Source: an uncultured Roseovarius sp. (lineage in GTDB: Bacteria; Pseudomonadota; Alphaproteobacteria; Rhodobacterales; Rhodobacteraceae). From it: DNA of 64,000 nucleotides. The DNA is taken from contig CANMFU010000001.1 of NCBI GenBank assembly GCA_947497295.1, positions 1 to 64,000 on the forward strand, given 5' to 3'. Both the position numbers and the translations under genes were made by a program. The notes beneath the pieces were generated by a model that had not been told where the DNA came from, ran no database searches, and saw only the letters and a program-made list of their open reading frames with translations. This document shows, piece after piece, positions 28,230 through 37,136 of this stretch. How positions within the stretch are numbered: the stretch's first letter is position 1; each line of letters starts with the position of its first letter.

Positions 28230-29111
28230 TTACCCGATCGCCTCAAGCACGGCCTCGCCCAGGCCAGCGGGGCTTTCGGCCACGACGATACCGGCGCTGC
28301 GCATCGCTTCGATCTTGTCCTCGGCGCCGCCCTTGCCGCCGGCGACGATGGCGCCGGCGTGACCCATGCGGCGGCCCGGAGGGGCAGTGCGCCCGGCTAT
28401 GAAACCTGCGGTCGGCTTCCAGCGGCCTTTCTTTTTCTCATCGGCCAGGAACTGCGCGGCTTCTTCCTCGGCGGAGCCACCGATTTCGCCGATCATGATG
28501 ATCGACTGCGTTTCGTCATCGGCCAGAAACCATTCCAGCACGTCAATATGCTCGGTCCCTTTGATCGGGTCGCCGCCAATGCCGACGCATGTGGACTGGC
28601 CAAGGCCGACATCGGTGGTTTGCTTGACCGCCTCATATGTCAGTGTGCCTGACCGGCTGACGACGCCGCAGGAGCCGCGTTTGTGGATGTGGCCGGGCAT
28701 GATGCCGATCTTGCAGGCGTCAGGCGTGATGACACCGGGGCAGTTGGGACCGATCAGGGTGGATTTCGACCCTTCCAGCGCACGCTTGACGCGCATCATG
28801 TCCAGCACCGGGATGCCTTCGGTGATGCACACGATCAGCTCCATCTCTGCGTCGATCGCCTCAAGGATGGAATCGGCAGCAAAGGGGGGCGGCACATAGA
28901 TAACCGACGCATTCGCCTGCGTCTCGTGCCGCGCTTCATGCACCGAGTTATAGACCGGCAGGTCCAGATGCATCTGCCCGCCCTTGCCGGGGGTCACGCC
29001 GCCAACCATTTTTGTGCCATAGGCAATGGCCTGTTCAGTGTGAAAAGTCCCCTGCGAGCCGGTGAGGCCCTGGCAGATAACGCGGGTGTTTTCGTCTACG
29101 AGGATTGCCAT
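28230..29111 (-). CDS. sucD: Succinyl-CoA synthetase alpha subunit
   Basis: SucD binds CoA and carries the phosphohistidine in the ADP- or GDP-forming conversion of succinyl-CoA to succinate. The 293-residue product has the N-terminal CoA-binding fold ([18 protein letters not shown]), IGPNCPGVI, the GIGGDPIKG segment and the active histidine in GHAGAIV near residue 247. The start at 29111 follows GAAGGAGCC. It is 75 bp downstream of sucC. Confidence 0.96.
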   Translation of the reverse strand: MAILVDENTRVICQGLTGSQGTFHTEQAIAYGTKMVGGVTPGKGGQMHLDLPVYNSVHEARHETQANASVIYVPPPFAADSILEAIDAEMELIVCITEGIPVLDMMRVKRALEGSKSTLIGPNCPGVITPDACKIGIMPGHIHKRGSCGVVSRSGTLTYEAVKQTTDVGLGQSTCVGIGGDPIKGTEHIDVLEWFLADDETQSIIMIGEIGGSAEEEAAQFLADEKKKGRWKPTAGFIAGRTAPPGRRMGHAGAIVAGGKGGAEDKIEAMRSAGIVVAESPAGLGEAVLEAIG

Positions 29112-29186
29112 TTGTGGCTCCTTCTTCGGGGCAGGCATCGGCCTGCCATGTATCATTGGGCATGCGGACCACGGCCCGCCCTGAGT

Positions 29187-30380
29187 TCAACCTTTGACGG
29201 CCTTCACGATCTTTTGCGCACCGTCCTTCAGGTCGTCCGCAGCAATTACGTCCAGACCGGAGTTGTTGATGATCTCCTTGCCCTTCTCGACATTGGTGCC
29301 CTCAAGCCGCACCACCAGCGGCACTTTCAGCCCGACCTCTTTGACAGCAGCGACAACGCCATCGGCAATCACATCGCAGCGCATGATGCCGCCGAAAATG
29401 TTGACGAGGATGCCTTTGACCTGCGGATCGGAGGTGATGATCTTGAACGCCTCGGTCACCTTTTCCTTGGTCGCGCCGCCGCCCACGTCGAGGAAATTGG
29501 CAGGCTGGGCGCCATACAGTTTGATGATGTCCATCGTCGCCATGGCAAGACCCGCGCCGTTGACCATGCAGCCGATTTCGCCGTCCAGCGCGATGTAGTT
29601 GAGGTCGTATTTCGACGCCTCCAGTTCCTTGGCGTCCTCTTCGGTAGTGTCGCGCAGCTCGGCGATGTCGCTGTGGCGATACATCGCGTTGCCGTCAAAG
29701 CTCATCTTGGCGTCAAGGCAGCGCAGATCGCCCTTGTCGGTGACGATCAGCGGGTTGATCTCCAGCATCTCCATGTCCTTGTCCAGGAACATCTGGTAGA
29801 GGGTGCCCATCAAGCGCACGCACTGCTTGACCTGCGCGCCCTCCAGCCCGAGGCTGAATGCGATCCGGCGGCCATGGTAGGGCTGATAGCCGGTGGCAGG
29901 ATCAACCGAAAAACTGAGGATCTTGTCGGGTGTGTTCTCGGCCACTTCCTCGATGTCCATGCCGCCTTCGGTGGACGCGACAAAGCTGACGCGGCTGGTT
30001 TGGCGGTCGACCAGCAGGGCGAGGTAGAATTCGCTCTTAATTCCGGCTCCGTCTTCGATGTAGATCCGGTTGACCTGCTTGCCGGCCGGGCCGGTCTGTT
30101 TGGTCACGAGGGTGCGGCCCAGCATGCGCTTGGCCTCTGTCGCGGCTTCTTCGACGGATTTGGTCAGGCGCACGCCGCCAGCCTCGCCTGCGCCGGCCTC
30201 TTTGAACGTTCCCTTGCCGCGTCCGCCGGCGTGGATCTGCGCCTTGACGACCCAGACAGGTCCGTCCATTTCGCCAGCGGCGGTCTTGGCCTCTTCGGCG
30301 CGCAGAACGACGCGGCCATCCGACACAGGCGCCCCGTAGGAGCGCAGCAACGCCTTGGCCTGATACTCGTGAATGTTCAT
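29187..30380 (-). CDS. sucC: Succinyl-CoA synthetase beta subunit
   Basis: SucC holds the ATP-grasp nucleotide site and part of the succinate site. The 397-residue product begins MNIHEYQAK, has the ATP-grasp features [12 protein letters not shown] and LEINPL, and ends with the glycine-rich power-helix region [10 protein letters not shown] and VRLEGTNVE. It is the first gene of the sucCD-sucAB run, read from a promoter region at 30381-30530 that contains a large inverted repeat. Confidence 0.96.
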   Translation of the reverse strand: MNIHEYQAKALLRSYGAPVSDGRVVLRAEEAKTAAGEMDGPVWVVKAQIHAGGRGKGTFKEAGAGEAGGVRLTKSVEEAATEAKRMLGRTLVTKQTGPAGKQVNRIYIEDGAGIKSEFYLALLVDRQTSRVSFVASTEGGMDIEEVAENTPDKILSFSVDPATGYQPYHGRRIAFSLGLEGAQVKQCVRLMGTLYQMFLDKDMEMLEINPLIVTDKGDLRCLDAKMSFDGNAMYRHSDIAELRDTTEEDAKELEASKYDLNYIALDGEIGCMVNGAGLAMATMDIIKLYGAQPANFLDVGGGATKEKVTEAFKIITSDPQVKGILVNIFGGIMRCDVIADGVVAAVKEVGLKVPLVVRLEGTNVEKGKEIINNSGLDVIAADDLKDGAQKIVKAVKG

Positions 30381-30486
30381 GCAAGCTGTCCCGTTTTTCT
30401 AGTTCCGTTCAGGTATACATATAACGGTTTACGGGGATTGAACGGTTTTCTGCTGTTTGCGCGCGTTATAAGGCAAATTTTACAGA

Positions 30487-30521
30487 TTTGTGATCACGGG
30501 CTTTGGGCGTGTGATCACAAA
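30487..30521. promoter_or_regulatory. Candidate operator: paired GTGATCAC sites in an 11-bp inverted repeat upstream of sucC
   Basis: TTTGTGATCAC at 30487-30497 and GTGATCACAAA at 30511-30521 are exact reverse complements with a 13-bp spacer. Each arm contains the palindrome GTGATCAC, giving two identical sites 21 bp centre to centre (about two helical turns). The site lies about 110 bp upstream of sucC and about 80 bp upstream of the divergent glycosyltransferase start. There is no T-tract. It looks like a dimer-of-dimers operator; the regulator is not identifiable here. Confidence 0.6.
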
Positions 30522-30601
30522 CTTCGGCTACCTTGCCCATTGCGGGGAATCAACACGTCACTACAGTGCCGGAACCTGAACCAGATCCGCAGGAGCCAGC
30601 G

Positions 30602-31633
30602 ATGCCCACCGACCCACTGCCGCCCGCCAGCTGGGGCGCCGTGTTGACCGCGCATGAGCCTGCGCAGCTGCTGCTGGCGAATGTCGGTTGGCATATCGGC
30701 ACCGGCGCGGCCGAGATGCATGTGTATCTGGACGATCCCGAAGACCCCGCTCTGACCCTGCTTGAGGCGATCCCGGGTGTGCGCACCGTGCGCTGCGATG
30801 CCGCGCACTGGCGCGAGGCTGCGCCGTCGGGACGGCGTCCGGTCACGCATCGCAGGCGGCAGGCGCTGAATGCCAATCATGCGCTGAAACGCTGCCGGGT
30901 GGATTGGCTGGTGCATCTGGATGCAGACGAATTTCTGATACAGGACCGCCCACTGGGGCTGGAGATGACTGCCGTCCGCGAACTGGAATGTGAGCTGTAT
31001 TTCCGGGTGGCGGAGCGGTTGTATCTGCCCGGCCCGCAGGCGTCGATCTGGGACGGGGTGTTTCGCACTTGCACCCGCGCGCAGATCCGGCGGGGCGATG
31101 GAATTAGCAATGACCGGGTGATTTATGGCGATCACGCCGCCTGTCTGGATTACGGCGTGCTGGGCCATTCGGCTGGCAAATGCGCGGTGCCGGTGGGCGA
31201 GGGCTTTCGCCTCGGTATCCACTGGGCGTTTCGCGGCGATGGCCGCCGCCGGGCCGAGCGTTTCCGCAGCACTGCCGCGCGGCTGCTGCATTTCGACGGG
31301 CTGACGCAGCTGCAATGGTGGGCCAAGCTGCGCCGCTATACTGAATATGATCCAGCCGATTTCAACGTGGCCGCGCACCGGCAGGCGCAGATTGATCTGG
31401 CCGTGCATGCCGGTGAGATACCCGGCGGATACGAGGCGATGCACGCCGAATTGAAGGAAATCAGTCCAAATGTGCAGGCGCGGTTGCGCGCTTTTGGTCT
31501 GCTGTATGAGGTGCCATTTAATCCGGCGCCGGTGCTGTGCAAGGTGCTGGGGGAAGTTCCAGATTTCAGTGTCGAGACGTTTGACGCGGACCTGCGCAGA
31601 CGATTGCCGGAGCTAACCAGAGGCCTGCCATAG
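30602..31633 (+). CDS. Glycosyltransferase family 2-like protein
   Basis: The 343-residue product resembles the Rhodobacterales GT2-type proteins that start with a short fold (SWGAVLTAHEPAQLLLANVGWHI) and contain the nucleotide-sugar-binding D-x-D in HLDADEFL near residue 108. There is no membrane helix. Acceptor and sugar cannot be predicted. The start at 30602 follows GGAGCC; an upstream in-frame ATG at 30533 lacks one. It is divergent from sucC and shares its regulatory region. Confidence 0.65.
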   Translation: MPTDPLPPASWGAVLTAHEPAQLLLANVGWHIGTGAAEMHVYLDDPEDPALTLLEAIPGVRTVRCDAAHWREAAPSGRRPVTHRRRQALNANHALKRCRVDWLVHLDADEFLIQDRPLGLEMTAVRELECELYFRVAERLYLPGPQASIWDGVFRTCTRAQIRRGDGISNDRVIYGDHAACLDYGVLGHSAGKCAVPVGEGFRLGIHWAFRGDGRRRAERFRSTAARLLHFDGLTQLQWWAKLRRYTEYDPADFNVAAHRQAQIDLAVHAGEIPGGYEAMHAELKEISPNVQARLRAFGLLYEVPFNPAPVLCKVLGEVPDFSVETFDADLRRRLPELTRGLP

Positions 31634-31644
31634 GCGCAACGAAA

Positions 31645-31672
31645 AAGGCCCCGCGCGCAATGCCGGGGCCTT
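31645..31672. terminator. Bidirectional Rho-independent terminator between the glycosyltransferase gene and mdh
   Basis: AAGGCCCCG and CGGGGCCTT form a 9-bp stem around a ten-base loop. It is preceded by five A residues and followed by CCGTCTTT, so it can act for both convergent genes. Confidence 0.8.
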
Positions 31673-31694
31673 CCGTCTTTGTTGAACCGCAGGC

Positions 31695-32663
<969 letters not shown>

Positions 32664-32864
32664 TTACCTCCGATTGGCAAAGAATTTCCGCCGTTGGCGT
32701 AGTCCTATTTAGCTCCGCGCGCAAGGGTTCTGCGCTTCGGCGACGCGGGTGGACCGCTTTTACAAAGCCATGTATTCTGCGCTGCGGCGAGAAAAGCCTT
32801 GAACCAATGCGCCGGAAAATGGCATCCCTGAGCAATAATTTTGCCAGTCCCAGCAGGAGAGATC

Positions 32865-33725
32865 ATGGACTCTGCCACGCGCCCGTACCGGTCGGTCCTA
32901 TATATTCCCGCCTCGAAAGAGCGCGCATTGCAAAAGGCGCGCGATCTGCCGTGCGATGCGATCATATTCGATCTGGAGGACGCGGTCGCGCCTGATGCCA
33001 AAGGGGCGGCCCGCGGCACGCTGGTACAGGCGCTGAAGGACGGCGGCTACGGCCACCGGGCCAAGATCGTGCGCATCAATGCGTTGATGACCGAATGGGG
33101 GCTTGAGGATGTGCGCGCGTTAAAGGACGCAGGCGCCGATGCGATTCTGCTGCCCAAGGTCAACACCCGCTCGGACATCGACAATCTGGCCGATCTGCTG
33201 CCGGAGAGTATGCCGATCTGGGTGATGATGGAAACGCCGGTCAGCGTGTTCAACGCGCGCGACATCGCCGCGCATGGACGCGTTCGGGGTCTGGTGACAG
33301 GTACAAACGATCTGACCAAGGATCTGGGCAGCCGCGCCCGCACTGACCGTCTGCCGCTGATGATGGCGCTGCAAACCATCGTCATGGCCGCCCGAGCCGC
33401 GCGCGTTGTAGCGATAGACGGAGTCTATAACCGGTTTCGCGACGGCGACGGTCTGATGGCGGAATGCGAGCAGGGCCGCGATCTGGGCTTTGACGGCAAG
33501 ACGCTGATTCATCCCGCACAGATCGAGGGGGCAAACCGCGCCTTTGCGCCGACAGCGTCCGAGATTGACCTTGCCCGCCGCCAGATCGCGGCGCATGAAG
33601 CCAGTCAGGCCTCGGGCGAGGGGGTCGCCGTTGTGGACGGCACAATCGTGGAAAACCTGCACGTCGTCGGCGCCCGCAGGATATTGGCCAAGGCGCAGGT
33701 GCTGGCCGAAATGGAGACGACATGA
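32865..33725 (+). CDS. mcl2: HpcH/HpaI-family CoA-ester lyase, probably (3S)-malyl-CoA thioesterase
   Basis: The 286-residue product belongs to the CitE-like family: RSVLYIPASKERALQKA at the N terminus, the Mg-binding IIFDLEDAVAP near residue 38, MMETPVSVFNA, and GTNDLTKDLGSR near residue 147. Its length and the conserved end (GKTLIHPAQIE and VENLHVVGARR) fit the Mcl2-type malyl-CoA thioesterase described in Rhodobacter sphaeroides, which hydrolyses (3S)-malyl-CoA in the ethylmalonyl-CoA pathway, rather than the longer Mcl1 lyase. Mesaconyl-CoA hydratase lies 765 bp downstream, which supports the pathway. The start at 32865 follows CAGGAGAG. Confidence 0.75.
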   Translation: MDSATRPYRSVLYIPASKERALQKARDLPCDAIIFDLEDAVAPDAKGAARGTLVQALKDGGYGHRAKIVRINALMTEWGLEDVRALKDAGADAILLPKVNTRSDIDNLADLLPESMPIWVMMETPVSVFNARDIAAHGRVRGLVTGTNDLTKDLGSRARTDRLPLMMALQTIVMAARAARVVAIDGVYNRFRDGDGLMAECEQGRDLGFDGKTLIHPAQIEGANRAFAPTASEIDLARRQIAAHEASQASGEGVAVVDGTIVENLHVVGARRILAKAQVLAEMETT

Positions 33726-34276
33726 TGGGCATTGCAATTCTGATACTTGGCCTTGCGCTGTGGTTCGCCGGGCATTTTTTCAAACGCGCCGCACCCGATG
33801 CGCGCGCGGGCATGGGCTCTGGCGGCAAGGGCATGATCGCGCTGGTGTTGCTGGCCTCGATCGTATTGATGGTGATCGGTTATCGCATGTCGGATACGGT
33901 GTATTTCTGGGGGCGGCACCCGGCGACCGTCGGCATCAATAACCTGTTGATGCTTCTGTCGATTTACCTCTTTGCCGCGGCCGGCATGAAGACCGCACTG
34001 GCGCGCAAGATGCGCCATCCGATGCTGGCCGGCGTCAAGGTCTGGGCGCTGGGGCATCTTCTGGTGAATGGCGATACCGCATCCTTCATTCTCTTTGGTG
34101 GTTTGTTGGCATGGGCGGTCGTCGAGATGATCGTGATCAACCGCGCCGAGCCGAACTGGACCCCGCCGCCCCCTGCGCCAAGGCGCAAGGAGGTGATTGC
34201 AGTTGTGGCCAGCCTGGTGCTGTACGCGGTCATTGCGGCGGTGCATTATGCGCTGGGCTACCCGGTATTTGGATGA
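33722..34276 (+). CDS. NnrU-family membrane protein
   Basis: The 184-residue product has five hydrophobic helices and the family pattern: an N-terminal helix followed by H near FAGHFFKR, W-G-R-H-P-A near residue 63, and R-H-P-M-L-A-G-V-K-V-W-A-L-G-H-L-L-V-N-G-D near residue 100. NnrU was named for nitric-oxide-related respiration in Rhodobacter, but many homologues have no such link, and here it sits in a carbon-metabolism cluster. The ATG overlaps the mcl2 stop. Confidence 0.75.
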   Translation: MMGIAILILGLALWFAGHFFKRAAPDARAGMGSGGKGMIALVLLASIVLMVIGYRMSDTVYFWGRHPATVGINNLLMLLSIYLFAAAGMKTALARKMRHPMLAGVKVWALGHLLVNGDTASFILFGGLLAWAVVEMIVINRAEPNWTPPPPAPRRKEVIAVVASLVLYAVIAAVHYALGYPVFG

Positions 34277-34283
34277 GGATGTT

Positions 34284-34487
34284 ATGAAACTGTATCGCTT
34301 TCTCAGTGCGGACGACACAGCCGAATTCTGCCACAAGGTAACGGAGGCGCTGAACAAGGGATGGGAGTTGTATGGCTGCCCGACCCAGGCCTTTGACGCG
34401 GCCAATGGCGTGATGCGCTGCGGTCAGGCTGTGACCAAGGATGCGCCGGGCGTCTACACCCCTGATACGAAACTGGGCGAGCAGTAA
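34284..34487 (+). CDS. DUF1737 small protein
   Basis: The 67-residue cytoplasmic protein has the DUF1737 pattern: LYRFL at the N terminus, V-x-x-A-L-N-K-G-W-E-L-Y-G near residue 25, and M-R-C-G-Q-A-V near residue 46. The function is unknown. It begins seven bases after the NnrU-like gene and ends two bases before mch, inside one apparent operon. Confidence 0.75.
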   Translation: MKLYRFLSADDTAEFCHKVTEALNKGWELYGCPTQAFDAANGVMRCGQAVTKDAPGVYTPDTKLGEQ

Positions 34488-34489
34488 AT

Positions 34490-35524
34490 ATGACCAAGAC
34501 AAAAACAAATCCGGGCCGTTTCTTTGAGGATTACAGCGTTGGCCAGGTTATTGAGCACGCAGTGCCGCGCACCGTCTCGGGCGGCGAGCGGGCGCTCTAT
34601 CATGCGCTCTATCCTGCGCGCCATGCGCTGTATTCGTCTGATGAATTCGCCCGGTCCTGTGGGCTGGACGGCGCTCCGCTGGACGATCTGGCAGCGTTTC
34701 ATGTGGTGTTTGGCAAGACGGTGCCGGACATTTCGCTGAACGCGCTTGCCAATCTGGGTTATGCCGAGGGGCGCTGGCTGCGCACCGTTCATGCGGGCGA
34801 CACGCTGCGCTCGGTGTCCGAGGTGATCGGGCTGAAGCAGAACTCGAACGGCAAATCCGGCGTGGTCTGGGTGCGCACGAAAGGGTTCAACCAGCGCGAT
34901 GAGGCCGTGTTGGAGTATGTCCGCTGGGTGATGGTGAAAAAGCGCAGCACGGACGCCGCGGCGCCCGAAACGGTAGTTCCTGAACTGGCGTCCGCGCTGA
35001 GCGCCGATCAGTTGGTGATCCCGGACGGTCTGAATTTCACGAACTACGACTTCACACTGGCCGGCGAGCCGCATCGCTGGGGCGATTATGCTGTGGGCGA
35101 GGTGATCGACCATGTCGACGGTGTCACCATTGAGGAGGCCGAGCATATGTTGGCCACGCGCCTGTGGCAGAACACCGCCAAGGTGCATTTCGACAAGACA
35201 GCCCGCGAGGGCGGACGGCTGATCTATGGCGGGCATGTCATCTCGATGGCGCGCGCACTCAGCTTTAACGGGCTGGCGAATGCGCAGATCATTGCGGGAC
35301 TCAACGGCGGCGCCCATGCCAATCCGTGTCATTCTGGCGACACGGTTCGCGCCTGGAGCGAAGTTCTGGATCGCGCCGAGACTGCGGCGCCGGGCGTCGG
35401 CGCGCTGCGTCTGCGGCTGGTGGCGACCAAGGGCGGCACGGCTGGTGACGTGAAAGGCAAGGACGGCCGGTACTTGCCGGACGTCCTGCTGGACCTCGAC
35501 TATTGGACACTGATCCCGATGTGA
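34490..35524 (+). CDS. mch: Mesaconyl-CoA hydratase (MaoC-like)
   Basis: Mch hydrates 2-methylfumaryl-(mesaconyl-)CoA to beta-methylmalyl-CoA in the ethylmalonyl-CoA pathway of acetate assimilation. The 344-residue product has two hot-dog domains. It begins with GRFFEDYSVGQVIEHAVPRTVS, the usual MaoC start, and the second half repeats the layout (HRWGDYAVGEVIDHVDGVTIEEAEH). Length matches the Rhodobacter enzyme. Co-transcription with the mcl2-like lyase supports the assignment over a generic enoyl-CoA hydratase. Confidence 0.85.
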   Translation: MTKTKTNPGRFFEDYSVGQVIEHAVPRTVSGGERALYHALYPARHALYSSDEFARSCGLDGAPLDDLAAFHVVFGKTVPDISLNALANLGYAEGRWLRTVHAGDTLRSVSEVIGLKQNSNGKSGVVWVRTKGFNQRDEAVLEYVRWVMVKKRSTDAAAPETVVPELASALSADQLVIPDGLNFTNYDFTLAGEPHRWGDYAVGEVIDHVDGVTIEEAEHMLATRLWQNTAKVHFDKTAREGGRLIYGGHVISMARALSFNGLANAQIIAGLNGGAHANPCHSGDTVRAWSEVLDRAETAAPGVGALRLRLVATKGGTAGDVKGKDGRYLPDVLLDLDYWTLIPM

Positions 35525-35614
35525 CATTGGGCGAGGTGGCGCTGGGCTTTGATCCTCGGGGCGTTTGAAGGGCCGGGATTTAGGGTGTTTTTGTAAAGGT
35601 TAAAGCGCGGCCTG

Positions 35615-35849
35615 ATGGTGACGGTAGCGCTGTGCCGAGATGATGGCGCGGGCCGTGATTCGGGCCTGCCCGTTTACGACAGCGGTGGCTCTGGCGCGGT
35701 TCTGGCACCTGGAGCGCGGGCGCTGATGCCGACAGGGCCGCGGCTGGCAATCCTCGAGAGGAATCAAGTGCAGCTGCGGCCACGCTCGGTACTGACGCAG
35801 AAACATAGCGTGATATAGAGCCAATGCGTCAGGCGCGATCGACAGCGAT
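35615..35849 (+). pseudogene. dut: 5' remnant of the native alphaproteobacterial dut, interrupted and decayed
   Basis: The translation from ATG 35615 follows an alphaproteobacterial dUTPase N terminus: LPVYDSGGSGA (motif 1, with the following GAD stretch deleted), VLAPGARALMPTG, then QLRPRS-x-L-x-x-KH (motif 2, mutated). A stop ends frame 2 at 35816-35818, but another frame continues as ANASGAIDSD, the start of motif 3, up to 35849. The matching 3' part, beginning SDYRGPLGV, is found 1.29 kb away at 37137. A deletion, a frameshift and substituted motif residues show this half is no longer functional. Confidence 0.75.
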
Positions 35850-35940
35850 ATTTATGACATTGCGAAAGTGGATGAATCCGCTTGTTAGCGGCGCGGCCAA
35901 GACTGTCGCTAACTTCTGTTTTTTCTGTTGTTTGGGGTGG

Positions 35941-36312
35941 TTATTTTACAGGCAGATAGGGGGCTACGTAGCCTTCTTGTAGCGCAGCAGCCGCCAATCT
36001 GCCTTGCGCAACGAGAAACACTTGGGATGTCGGGTTTTTTAAACAGGTATTTGTTTTATCTGAGCGTTTTGAGCGGCTGAAATTTTTAAGCGGCTCACTT
36101 TCGTCAATTGCCGACACTGCGATCCCAAGTACGGCTTCCGGCGGCACTTCCAGCGCCCGAGCCAGAGCAAAAAATTCAATCGCATCAATTCGTCGTTGGC
36201 CGCTCTCGATCTTCGCAGTCATGGAGGGCAGGCGCCCAAGTTTAGCTGCGAGATCACGCTGCGAGGATCTGAGAAAGCGAGCGGACAGACTGGATGCGTT
36301 TGCGACGGTCAC
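35941..36312 (-). CDS. XRE-family helix-turn-helix regulator in the dut insertion
   Basis: The 123-residue product has a Cro/CI-type HTH at about residues 14-55: S-Q-R-D-L-A-A-K-L-G-R, S-x-T-A-K-I-E-S-G-Q-R-R-I-D and F-F-A-L-A-R-A-L-E-V. The 65-residue C terminus is unrecognised. No ATG precedes the HTH in a plausible place; GTG 36312 is proposed because upstream codons are antisense to a better plus-strand frame. It is divergent from the small ORF and dUTPase, the usual layout for a local repressor. Confidence 0.6.
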   Translation of the reverse strand: MTVANASSLSARFLRSSQRDLAAKLGRLPSMTAKIESGQRRIDAIEFFALARALEVPPEAVLGIAVSAIDESEPLKNFSRSKRSDKTNTCLKNPTSQVFLVAQGRLAAAALQEGYVAPYLPVK

Positions 36313-36382
36313 GAGACCATCTGAAGAAACGCCGTCAAATATCAATGATAGAGAGCATGCCGCATTTCTGCTCCAAAACTTC

Positions 36383-36568
36383 GTGGCGGCCAAGACCCTG
36401 AGAGACCAAGAGCTTGAACGCGTCGAAAAGCTAAACACAGAACTACTTGATGCTAAGCAGCAATTTGGTGAAATGGATACGTCCTCCGAATGTGCTTCCA
36501 TTCAAGTGGAATATCCTCCGGTGTTGTTTGATACTTTGCTGAGAAGAAATGAGAATTTGAATGGCTGA
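36383..36568 (+). CDS. Small hypothetical ORF preceding the acquired dUTPase
   Basis: The frame encodes a Glu/Leu-rich helical protein (K-T-L-R-D-Q-E-L-E-R-V-E-K-L-N-T-E-L) with normal composition, while the opposite strand is Ser/Cys-rich shadow. The start is uncertain: GTG 36383 gives 61 residues but has no ribosome site, and the frame is open upstream into antisense of the XRE gene. It ends 12 bp before the dUTPase start, so the two may be co-transcribed. No family is recognised. Confidence 0.4.
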   Translation: MAAKTLRDQELERVEKLNTELLDAKQQFGEMDTSSECASIQVEYPPVLFDTLLRRNENLNG

Positions 36569-36580
36569 CGGAGAGCGAAA

Positions 36581-37036
36581 GTGCAGATAAAGATTACTGA
36601 CCCACGGCTAGCAGATTGGGGGTTGCCAAAGTTCCAGTCTGAAGGAGCCGCCGGAATCGACCTTGTGGCGTGTATAGATGACACGATGCTCATTGATGCC
36701 CAAGCCCCTTCAATTCTCATGAATTCTGGCATAGCGATCTCTTTCGGGGATTTATCGATAGCCGGACTTGTGTTGCCTCGATCAGGATTGGGACACAAAA
36801 AAGGATTAGTGCTGGGAAACACAGCCGGATTGATTGATCCCGACTATGATGGCGAAATACTGATCAGTGTTTGGAATCGAAGTGCGATCGGCACGCCGCC
36901 AATCGAAATTCACCCCGGAGAGCGAATTGCTCAGATGGTTTTTGTGCCGATTGTCCGTCCAACATTTGAGATCGTTGAAAACTTCACCAACCAGACAGGG
37001 CGTGGTGACGGTGGGTTCGGGTCGACTGGCAGCTGA
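36581..37036 (+). CDS. dut: Deoxyuridine 5'-triphosphate nucleotidohydrolase, acquired gammaproteobacterial-type copy
   Basis: dUTPase hydrolyses dUTP to dUMP and pyrophosphate, keeping uracil out of DNA. The 151-residue product carries all five trimeric-dUTPase motifs: GAAGIDLVA, LPRSGLGHKKGL, GLIDPDYDGEI with ISVWNR, GERIAQMVFVP and the C-terminal RGDGGFGSTG. The LPRSGLGHK and VLGN wording resembles E. coli Dut, whereas the native remnants here show the alphaproteobacterial RPRS-x-L-x-x-KH form. GTG 36581 follows CGGAGAG. It lies inside the native gene and presumably supplies the lost activity. Confidence 0.88.
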   Translation: MQIKITDPRLADWGLPKFQSEGAAGIDLVACIDDTMLIDAQAPSILMNSGIAISFGDLSIAGLVLPRSGLGHKKGLVLGNTAGLIDPDYDGEILISVWNRSAIGTPPIEIHPGERIAQMVFVPIVRPTFEIVENFTNQTGRGDGGFGSTGS

Positions 37037-37136
37037 TGATAGTGTAACGGTCTTCATCTGGTTTCATCTTGAAAATGGATGGAGTAGTCATAAGGTGCTG
37101 AAATAAATGAACTTCATCCACGTTCCTGTCCTGAGA

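Larger units (their letters stand above)
35864..37125. mobile_element. About 1.29-kb low-G+C insertion inside dut, with short imperfect inverted repeats near its ends
   Basis: DNA between the two dut halves (35850-37136) is clearly lower in G+C. Near its left end GAAAGTGGATGAA (35864-35876) and near its right end TTCATCCACGTTC (37113-37125) are inverted repeats matching at 12 of 13 positions, each about 11-14 bp from the breakpoints in dut. The insert contains a minus-strand XRE regulator, a small plus-strand ORF and a complete gammaproteobacterial-type dUTPase. No transposase or integrase is present, so mobility is not shown; a gene cassette or recombination event is equally possible. Confidence 0.5.

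Noticed and set aside
28683-30647. A 654-codon plus-strand frame over sucD and sucC
   Set aside because: It is antisense to two clearly identified genes, spans their intergenic gap and shows the His/Asp/Leu-rich composition of antisense shadow.
35941-36501. The XRE regulator starting at the first ATG of its frame (36501)
   Set aside because: The first 60 residues would be Ser/Cys-rich and antisense to a better plus-strand frame, so a GTG start at 36312 was used.
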